Source: Pithys albifrons albifrons
Lineage: Eukaryota > Chordata > Aves > Passeriformes > Thamnophilidae
Reading direction: 5' to 3'
Assembly (NCBI RefSeq): GCF_047495875.1
Contig: NC_092466.1
Coordinates: 18,534,561-18,598,560 of the forward strand
Length of the DNA: 64,000 nucleotides
Below the pieces are notes generated by a model. It was not told the DNA's origin. It searched no databases and worked only from the letters and a program-made list of their open reading frames with translations. Shown here one piece after another: positions 56,401 to 64,000 of the stretch. Position 1 is the stretch's first letter; every line of letters begins with the position of its first letter. The translations under genes and the position numbers were made by a program.

Positions 56401-57537
56401 ACGTTATAAACTTATTATAAAAAACAAAAGCATTCTCCAGGTTTCCCTCCTCCATATACACTGACGCCATTCGCTCCATCTCTACTCCAGATCTAAAGTA
56501 ACGGCGCGGAGTGATATCTTCATTGATTGTGATGTTGCTGCCAAGTTTGCTTAAGGCACGTACTCTCTCTTCTGGAGTCACAGAAATGTCTGTGTGGTCA
56601 GGAATAGCTACTAGCTTTTTCTGAAAAGGAACAGACTGATTAGCAAAGAGAATATTCTGTTTCACTTTCAGTAAGCAGTCTCAGGCAAGAAGCTCAAGGG
56701 AAATCTTCAGCTAATTTTTTCTCAAAATAGGCATTGGTTTCCCCACTGCTAGCCACAGTTAAAACATTCTAACATGTTTCTCAATTGCAAATAAATTATT
56801 CCACACTCTCCTCCTTCTCCCTCCCCAAAATGATAAAATTAGGAAAACCTCTGTAGAAAAAAAGAAAAGAAAAAAAGAAAGATAAAATTAAGTAAACTCC
56901 TGCAGAAATTACAGAGGGCAATAGAAACTGTGTCCTCTGTCCATCACATATGAATTCTACAGAGTTTGTCCTAAGTTACTGTAATAATTTGATAGAGGTC
57001 CTGAATACTTAGACTCCTATTACACGATGTATAAGGTTTGAGTGCTTGGAATAGTTCAGGCAACAAAGAGCAATAAGTTCCCCTGGTCAGTCAATAGTCC
57101 ACTTCAAATCTTCATATCCAGTTTTAAATGAGGCAGTTAAATAAGTTAGAACTAACTACTGAAGAAGAAGCATGGGTGCTTATTACAGTCATTACCTTCC
57201 TGTTAAGTAGCTAAATAATTGGCTACTGCTAGTTGTTTCCTCTTATTTTGATGAATTTTTTTACTCTTTCTACTCAAAATGTTAATTTCAACTTCTTTAA
57301 AACCAGATTGCTGAAAGCCCATAAACCACACATAGAGAAATAAAATAAATCCCAACAAAACCGTCAGGCAGAATGTGGGAGGAACTGGCAGCATGCAGGA
57401 AGAGACCCAGTGAGCTGACAGTAAATACTGCTAAACAGCTCTCTGAACTGATTCCTAATTGAAAGTGAAGTTGCTCAGCCAGTGAAGCATTTCTTTGTAA
57501 CACGTACCAATGAGCTGACAGTGAATGGTTGTTCCAT
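47376..57537 (-). CDS. STAMBPL1: STAMBPL1 (AMSH-like protease), ten coding exons
   Basis: JAMM zinc metalloprotease that cleaves K63-linked ubiquitin chains on endosomes. Coding parts, 5' to 3' on the minus strand: 57537-57508, 56620-56403, 55002-54927, 53507-53412, 52748-52394, 51818-51694, 50826-50689, 50056-49944, 48440-48341, 47432-47376. They sum to 1308 nt, 435 residues plus TGA (human 436), with all phases consistent and GT-AG junctions. N-terminal MIT-like domain about 10-130 ([26 protein letters not shown]); charged helical/coiled segment about 140-195 ([20 protein letters not shown]); SH3-binding motif PPVNRVLKP at 242-250; MPN/JAMM domain about 260-435. Catalytic residues present: E291 (GIETCG), H346, H348, S356 and D359 of the HxHPx6SxxD motif, so it should be active. 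It meets ACTA2 tail to tail. The 5' UTR exon(s) and promoter lie upstream and are not resolved. Confidence 0.96.
48341..48440 (-). CDS. STAMBPL1: STAMBPL1 exon 9
   Basis: Acceptor tttgctttccag, donor gtaagt, 100 nt. It encodes [18 protein letters not shown] to HTKDPRLFN, within the ubiquitin-binding face of the JAMM domain. Confidence 0.95.
49268..49455 (-). mobile_element. CR1 LINE 3' fragment in STAMBPL1 intron 9
   Basis: The plus strand reads GAATCACA..., then GGAACCTCTGAAGATTGCC and TGGTCCAACAC, and later a CTCTCTGGGAAACTTGTTCCA stretch: the usual reverse complement of a CR1 3' UTR. It is diverged and 5'-truncated, in gene-sense orientation. Confidence 0.85.
49944..50056 (-). CDS. STAMBPL1: STAMBPL1 exon 8, JAMM zinc site
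   Basis: Acceptor ctttctttttgtag, donor gtgagt, 113 nt. It encodes [20 protein letters not shown] to SPKHN: the second histidine, serine and aspartate of the zinc site, and further conserved histidines. Confidence 0.96.
50689..50826 (-). CDS. STAMBPL1: STAMBPL1 exon 7
   Basis: Acceptor atgtttgttttacag, donor gtatgt, 138 nt, phase 0 at both ends. It encodes [18 protein letters not shown] to LLTLGWIH, ending on the first zinc-binding histidine (H346). Confidence 0.96.
51694..51818 (-). CDS. STAMBPL1: STAMBPL1 exon 6, catalytic glutamate
   Basis: Acceptor ttattcttggttag, donor gtacag, 125 nt. It encodes [19 protein letters not shown] to [12 protein letters not shown], holding catalytic E291. 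The donor is weaker than its neighbours. Confidence 0.94.
52020..52150. other. Unexplained GC-richer patch in STAMBPL1 intron 5
   Basis: About 130 bp with more G/C than the surrounding intron, open on the minus strand for about 40 codons. No protein family or repeat was recognised. The flanking exons join correctly without it. Confidence 0.4.
52394..52748 (-). CDS. STAMBPL1: STAMBPL1 exon 5, coiled segment and STAM-binding motif
   Basis: Acceptor catatgtttcag, donor gtaagt, 355 nt, residues 141-259. It encodes a highly charged helix, a variable serine-rich linker, and [14 protein letters not shown]. The lysine codon AAA of the motif is at 52424-52422. Confidence 0.94.
53412..53507 (-). CDS. 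STAMBPL1: STAMBPL1 exon 4
   Basis: Acceptor ccaccccaaag, donor gtaagt, 96 nt, phase 0 at both ends. It encodes [18 protein letters not shown] to EYMQKK. The acceptor has a short pyrimidine tract interrupted by A, weaker than the others, but frame and protein match leave little doubt. Confidence 0.93.
54927..55002 (-). CDS. STAMBPL1: STAMBPL1 exon 3
   Basis: Acceptor gtttaattttctag, donor gtaggc, 76 nt. It encodes [20 protein letters not shown] and QDIIK in the MIT-like region. Confidence 0.93.
56403..56620 (-). CDS. STAMBPL1: STAMBPL1 exon 2, MIT-like domain
   Basis: Acceptor tctgttccttttcag, donor gtaaga, 218 nt. It encodes [18 protein letters not shown] through [17 protein letters not shown] to FVFYNKFIT, the endosome-targeting domain shared by AMSH proteins. 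Confidence 0.96.
57508..57537 (-). CDS. STAMBPL1: STAMBPL1 exon 1 (coding), start codon
   Basis: ATG starts [10 protein letters not shown], then donor gtacgt; the family start is recognisable and phase 0 joins exon 2. The exon probably begins at one of two acceptors just upstream (tttgcag ending about 57550, or cttttcag near 57598), so a separate 5' UTR exon exists further up. Confidence 0.9.
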
Positions 57538-57540
57538 GTT

Positions 57541-60500
57541 GTTGTCTGCCTGCAAACCAAGGAGATTGCTCTGTTCCTCCAAAGTCTCCATCTGACTGAA
57601 AAGGACAGTATCAATCCAGCTCTCACTATTTGCAACCAGATGTCTCAGAGTTTAATAGCCAAAGGGAAACTGGAATATAGACACGTTGATTGTGGTTGTG
57701 TGCTGGAAAAAATAAGACAAGTCATTCAGATTAGAAATACATTCAAATGTCATATAAGTTTGCATGCCAGCACTTACTCATTACTTTGGTGACGCAGTAC
57801 TTCCATATTTAATAATAATTTAAAATTTATCAGGCATCTAGAATTTAAATTGGGAATGCATGGGAACTTCCGGTGCAGTTGAAGACCTGCTGACCTGTAC
57901 TGTTATTACAGTGGATTCAAAAATGATATAACAAATTATTTTTACAGTTTTTACAGTAACTTAAAAACAACCAACTTTTAAGCATTAAGTGAAAAACTCA
58001 GAAGTTCAAGGACAGAATCTGTGCTTCCTTGAGGATATGTTTTGACAAACACATTTATAAACAGTGTGAATTTGGTATCTTTATTTCCTGCTAAGCCTGT
58101 AATTAAAAATAAAATTTTACACATGAACATGTATCAGTAATACAAATCATAGAAAATACTTCAAGCACCACATGTTCCACCTGCACAACTTGCTGACTTC
58201 AACAACACTCAAAATACATTAAATTTTGATAAGTCAGCTAATAATAACTACTCCTTGCACAGCTTTGAAGAAGTTAAGACAAGTATTTAGATGTTGTGGT
58301 CATCAGAAAAAAAACCAAACCAAAACTAAACCAAAACCAAAAAACCCAACACTGAAAGAGGAATGAATTATTTAAATTACACAGGAAATGTGAAAATTAA
58401 GTTTCTAAAGTCTTTTTTCCCTTCTGTGCACTCAATCTAAATAGACGTGATTCTGAATGTTGAAGGCACTTTATATGTTGCAATAAATACGCTTATGCTT
58501 TTGTAAAAGCATGGAGTGCATTCAGCAAAGATATTTTCTCAGCATACCTCTCTCTAGAGGCCAAAGGACTCTGGGTTAGAGAAAAACAACCCTAATGTGT
58601 TTTCAGCTGGCTGTATTTCTCAAGTATTTAATTCTACATTTGTGTCTTCCTCTTTTTTTTTTTTCAAAATTAACAGTATCTATTAGATCAGTCCTTAATT
58701 TTAACCATTAGTGCAAGTATTACAGGAGAGATTAAATTCACTTGTGTAACACACTTTCTTTAAAATAATCAGAATCATCCCATTTTACTTGCCAAAGCCC
58801 TTACTGGCATATTCATTCCACCTTATTGAATCATTCTTACTCTGCTTTTACATATGACCTCCCGACATCACTGAATATATTCTTGCTTGACTTTATACCA
58901 ATATTTTCCATTTTCAAGATTTTTATTCTCATCATAAGGTATGTCACAGGTCTGTGAATTCAATTTCAAGGCCTGCTTTTTGGAATTTTAGGTGTTCAAA
59001 CTGCTTGCACAATTTGTAACCAAAAAACTGGAGCACAGCTTATACACCCAAGAAACCAACCTTAGTTGTGGTTGCTGTAGTAATGGAAACAGCTCTCTAA
59101 ACAATTTAATACATAATTTTATATACATGGAGCTCTGGTGTAAATGAGCAGCTTGACAGGAGAGCCTATTCATCACCTATTCACAATCTGTAGCAAGGCC
59201 CCATGGGACAACAATAATGAAATATTCTTGCTTTAGCCTACTCCAAGAAACATTGTGCTTTACACTGAGTTTCACCTGAAGCCCTTCTGCAGCTGAAGCA
59301 CTGTAGATGTGAAAGGAGAGGGCTAAAACTTGGCCAGTGCAGAGCTCATGTTAGTCTTCTGCCCATACAGCTCAGATTCTAAGCAGAAATTAAATCTTCA
59401 GTGAGAGACTCTGCATTCATATGATCTGTGGAGCTCAGGAACAAAAAAACAAAAACAAACCAAGCCAAAGAAATGTACAAGCAAAAAATAAACAAATAAA
59501 AAAATTGGTCTAAAGTATGCATCTAAGCATAACAAACTACAAAATATTCTTGCAACTCAATGTGTAACAATTTTTTGGTTTAAAAGTAAAGTTGCAGAAA
59601 TGTATTTCTGTTCAATTCCTTATTTCAGTTAGCAGCTTCTGAGCAAGAAAACCATTTCTCAAACCTTTCTCCCTCAACAGACCTTCAAAGTCTAGAGAGG
59701 AAAGGGATATTTAAGAGAATGCTCTTGAGATGCTTTTCTACTGAGGACATATGGGATATTGATCAAATGCTTTTTTCAATTATTACTACTCTGAAGATCT
59801 TTCAGCATAGCAGGTAGGCAAGTGAAAAAAGTTAGTGCAGCAAGAGGCAAACACAAGACCCACTAATTAGTAGTTTGTTTTTTTTGGGAGCCAGTATTCC
59901 CCAAGAGGTCTTTCCTAAAGAAGTTTATGATATTCCCCCAGTCAAAATCTTTTTTCAAATGGCACAGGGAGGCATCATGGAACCCTTTAATTGCAAAGAC
60001 TTCTCAACCTGGTTTCCTCTAAAAATATTAAAGTTATAAACAGAAGGTAACTCAGTGAATTTTTAACCTAAAGAAGCATTAGAAGTAATAATTTTTACAA
60101 GTGGAATAACAGGTATTTTAAAGAGGAGACAAATGGCAATAGCAAAAACTCACACTTCTTCAAAAATGTCTCAGAGTCTGGAAAGGATGAAGAAGCTTTG
60201 CACAGAGCATAAGACAAGGCACAGTGCAAGAGCTTAACAGAAGAATGGGTGTAAATAAAAGAGGAAACAAACTTTTCAAATTTAGCTTCAGAAACACTTT
60301 AAAAACCAGATTCTGCAAAGAAAGAAGAAATACAAAGATGAATTTATGTTACTTTTACAACAGTGTGAAATAAAAGGTATTAGCCATTACAAGTGGCAGT
60401 GTAACTTAAGAAAACATCCTAAAAAGAACTCTGGCTGTCTTATGACTGCACTTATATTATCCTTAATACGTGGACACACTGGCAGAATAATGAATGAATA

Positions 60501-63089
60501 AAATGCAGAAAGTTAAGCTTTACTAAAAACACCACCACAGGCATTTCAGCCAGCACCCTGGAATGTCTCTGTGCATAATGTTCCTCATGGCACAGCCTCA
60601 CAGTCACCTTCAGTTGGCTGAAGGGCATGACTTCTTTGAACTCTCACTTTGCTGGCTCCAGTGACTTCAAGGCAAGTTGTAGCTGATCCAAATGAAAATT
60701 AAATAGACTTTTAAAATTATTTTCTGCTCAAAATCGAAATGCAAAGGAGGCAGAACCACAAAGACAGCAAAACAGACAGACTTGTCCCTTTCTGAGGCAG
60801 TGCTGCCTAGATTAATATAAGCTGGCTTTGAAAAGGCACCCTAACAACTTGTTCAGCACCTACAAGTGACTCTTTGTTTTCTGAAAATAAACTTTTTTTT
60901 TACTTTACGAGAGCAAAGATACATTCAAATACCAAACCTCTCTGTATAACTGAAACTAATTATACTCAAATATACACAATAGTTATGCTAATACAGTGAA
61001 CTACACTCCAACCACAACCACAGGGGATAAACAGCAACACCAGCTTGGAGCTGTCTTAGGCTATTAGACTGTAAAGTGCTCTAAATTCTAACAGTAAAGA
61101 TACATTTTTCTGCTTTACTATTTCAGGAATTCCAATTAACTTTAAGATTGACTTAAGTAGTGGGGTTTTTTTGAGAAGAAATGCCTGGATATTTGGCATG
61201 CAAATCAGGTTAGTCTTTTTTAAATTATGAGTTTACTGATAGTCATTACAAGAATATAATAATTTAACATCCACTTAACAGTTGAGAAACTTTTCTTGAT
61301 TTCATTGGCAATAGTAGTCCTTACTAAATCCCATTTCCTCCTCAAAAAGCACTTGTTTTTGTATATGATCCTTGAAATGTATTAATCCTCTAAAAATCCA
61401 GCTTTATTAAATCAAAGTCCTTCAGCCACAGGACATAGAGCAAAGTGAGAAAATCAGCATTTTAAATGGCACTGAAAGTCATTCTGTCTGTTCAGGCTAA
61501 CAACCATGGTACCAAGTACTAGGGAAGTGAAAAGCAGGCAGAGCAATTTTAACTGAAAGTATATGCAAATAGTATTACATGAAGACAGAATAAATATATC
61601 AAGACATATCAAGTACTTCAGGAGTAAGCTAGAAAGACAGAGGTGGTATGAGAAAATCTGGGGAATGTATGCACAAACTCTCATGCTTTTCTGAGAGGCA
61701 TAATATCACAATTCATCACAAATTCTCCAATGCCCTCACAGTTTGCTGCATGCTGATGATTCAAGTAATTGCCAGGATGGATGGATGTGGACAAATGAGC
61801 CACACTGCCTGTACTTAGAGCCTGAGGGGCACGGCCTCACTAATTGTCCAAAAGATGTAAAGTGGTGTGACAGTGAGAGGTGGTACACACAACTGCACAG
61901 CAAGGCTTATCAGCTCAAGTGCAGTATGAGCTATTTAAGTTACACAGTTTGTGTCTGCAATGCCTTCAGTGGAGCCAGCTCACAGCCTGGGCAGAAGGAG
62001 CTTGTATCTGTTTTCATAACAGACTCTGAAATGTCTGTTTAGTACAGTGTGTCCTTCACTGATACAACGCAACTGTGAGAGATGACTGTACCAGCAAAGT
62101 CAACAAAGCCAAGCAGGACCACACTCTGCCCAAGGATGCACACTGAGTGCAGCACCCCAGCAGGAGCTATGTGTTCCAGCTTTCTGGAGAGGACACTTGC
62201 ACAAAATGGAGCTCAGTGTCAGGACCTCTCAGCAAGTAGCTGACTGCAGAGTGTGAGAACTGAATTTTAATATCATCTGGAGGCTGCTCTTCCTTCTTCG
62301 GTTCTTCAGAAGAGGTTTTTAAATGTTGAATGAGCTTTTCAGATTTTTAAACATGTAACAGACTATCTTTAATAGATATTAGTTTAATAATTCGTTTCAC
62401 TTTTTAAGATTACTTTGAAACATTGTTATTACTTACTTTGAAACATTAGTTTCCTCTTTGTAACATATTTTTAAATTCCAAGGGAATTTTTCATAACACT
62501 GACTTCATTGTGGTCATTAAGATTTGTCAATATTTTCGCTATTGGTCTTACTAAAAAGTTGCATCAAAGAGACCACTAGTAAAATTTTACAAAGCACTTT
62601 TTTCATTCAAAGATTGGGTTCTGTTAAGAATAAGAGGGCCTTATTTATGCAATGATTTATTCTTTGCATATTTTTCATAGTGGATTATTTCAGAATTTCT
62701 AATCCTTTTGTTTGATATTTTGGTGGAATGTAAAGTCCAGATGAGGTTTCCATCAAAAGCACTCACTTCAGTCCATTGAGATCAGGATGCTTACAGTCTG
62801 TTTAGAAATACTTGCTAATATAGAAGCTAAAATGTGGCATAGTTATACTTTTTACAAACTACTCTTGAGAGAACTGTTCTGCAGGACAAGAAAAAGCTTA
62901 CTTTAATATAGTTATGAGAAGTTAACACATTCATACTTCAATTTACTAGACTAGGAAGTGTGATGATTACAGAATCCTAGAATAAAGAGGTCAATTCTTA
63001 TTAAAATAGCCAAATTAACAAGTGCAAAAAACCCTTTCAATTACCCATAATAGAACTAAATTGTCTCAGCCAACTTTATACAGCCAAGC
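57541..63089. other. Upstream region of STAMBPL1, no gene recognised
   Basis: AT-rich, probably a 5' UTR intron of STAMBPL1 on the minus strand. No recognised coding exon or CpG island. In mammals the next gene on this side is ANKRD22, not seen here. Confidence 0.55.
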
Positions 63090-63230
63090 AGAATCACACT
63101 ATTCTGAGTTGGCAGGGACCCACAAGGATCATCGAGTCCAACTCTTAAGTCAATGGCCCACATAGGGATTGAACCCATGACCTTGGCATTATTACAACCA
63201 AGTTTTAACCAACTGACCAGCAGCTGCCAT
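63090..63230 (-). mobile_element. tRNA-Ile-derived SINE (TguSINE1-type)
   Basis: The minus strand starts as a tRNA-like head: A box TCAGTTGGTTAAAAC at about 63215, a segment like the tRNA-Ile anticodon arm (TAATAATGCCAAGG), and B box GGGTTCAATCC at 63175-63165. A CR1-like tail follows (GTTGGACTCGATGATCC...GTGATTC). This composite is the TguSINE1 structure of songbirds, copied by CR1 enzymes. CpG sites have decayed, so it is not very young. Confidence 0.85.
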
Positions 63231-64000
63231 AGGAAGGCAAAGGACTGTTTCCTGCTGGTAAGTCACTCATGAAGCAGATACTTATACTTCTGGACTTGGA
63301 AGTGGATGTTCAAGTGAATGTGGTGAGAAATAGGTTAGAAATAGAGGGTCCTACCTCATTCAGCTCTTTTTGAAATGCTAGGCCATGCATTGGCACAGCA
63401 CATAACAATTTAAATACACACTTGGGTTTGATACATAAGTATGCTAAATACCAGCCTAAACAGCAAACTGCCTTCTGTTGGTTCTTTCCAAAAAGAAACT
63501 GTCAACGTGCTTTTTGTAACAACCATTCAGAATTACAGCAAGTGATTCAGCTGGTAGAGTAACTAGTCTCTTCTGGAAAAAAAACAACAAAGCATTGAAT
63601 ATCATGGCAAGATCATTCTCTTGTGCAGAGGAAATACCCAATCAACAAAACCCAACAGAATGGCCTTTCAATGAAAGGAAGCACTGTGAGGAGTTGCTTC
63701 CCAAAAACCCTGCACCTTTCAATAGAGAAGTTGCTCTTCACAGTAGGAGCTACTCAGCTTGGCTCTAGAAAAGCCCATCTCAGTAACAATTCATAGTTTA
63801 ATAATGGTCCTTAGCTCCATGGCTTCATTTAAACAGCATTACCAAGACCTCCTAAGCTCCACTAACTCCCAGAGGCAGCTTCTGAGCTATACAATTATCT
63901 ATCCTATAAGTAGGTCAACATTATTTCCTCTTTTTCCCTGGTGAAGAACCAGTGCGACACATGTCCCAGCATACTGCCTAGAGATCTCTCTGCAAACTAT
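63231..64000. other. Right end of the window, no gene recognised
   Basis: No coding exon, RNA gene or repeat recognised. A 61-codon minus frame at 63456-63641 follows a good acceptor-like site but lacks a plausible donor. Confidence 0.5.

Noticed and set aside
63530..63565. tRNA-like A box (TTCAGCTGGTAGAG)
   Set aside because: No B box or cloverleaf at the required distance.
63456..63641. Possible minus-strand exon after a TTTTTTTTCCAG acceptor-like site
   Set aside because: No convincing donor follows and the translation resembles no known protein; STAMBPL1 already has its start at 57537.

Overview
The window is vertebrate nuclear DNA, almost certainly from a songbird (oscine passerine). 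It holds three split genes with GT-AG introns, CR1 LINE fragments with the bird-type ATTCTGTG-like 3' end, a tRNA-Ile-derived SINE of the TguSINE1 type, and a young endogenous retrovirus. The gene order FAS(-) / ACTA2(+) / STAMBPL1(-) is the conserved amniote arrangement known from human chromosome 10, read in the opposite direction.

Layout. 1-4.3 kb: no recognised gene, one small CpG-rich patch. About 4.3-17.7 kb, minus strand: FAS (death receptor, TNFRSF6), nine coding exons, 993 nt, 330 residues, with its first exon in a CpG island at about 17.4-17.96 kb. A CR1 fragment lies in FAS intron 3 and a candidate p53 element in intron 1. 18-36 kb: intergenic, interrupted by a 3.6-kb LTR element at 21235-24860 whose 694-codon reading frame joins a hydrophobic leader, a Gag-like segment, the tail of RNase H and a full integrase. 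36.0-46.7 kb, plus strand: ACTA2 (smooth-muscle alpha-actin), one non-coding and eight coding exons, 377 residues, with a complete MCAT/CArG/CArG/TATA promoter and an intronic CArG box. 47.1-57.5 kb, minus strand: STAMBPL1 (AMSH-LP, a JAMM deubiquitinase), ten coding exons, 435 residues. 57.5-64 kb: DNA upstream of the STAMBPL1 start codon, with the SINE at 63.1 kb and no CpG-island promoter visible.

The three genes do not form one pathway. FAS is an apoptosis receptor, ACTA2 a contractile actin, and STAMBPL1 an endosomal K63-ubiquitin protease. FAS and ACTA2 are divergent, STAMBPL1 and ACTA2 converge tail to tail. The LTR element has the same orientation as FAS and sits about 3.6 kb upstream of it, so its 3' LTR points at FAS.

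Most notable: (1) the nearly pristine LTR element carrying a protease/RT-less Gag-like-RNaseH-integrase frame, which looks like a recently moved non-autonomous derivative; (2) a STAM-binding motif in this STAMBPL1 with the lysine that I recall as threonine in the human protein; (3) a FAS with a short juxtamembrane linker lacking any cysteine; (4) a near-consensus p53 site in FAS intron 1. All splice junctions were placed by reading; no alignment or expression data were available.
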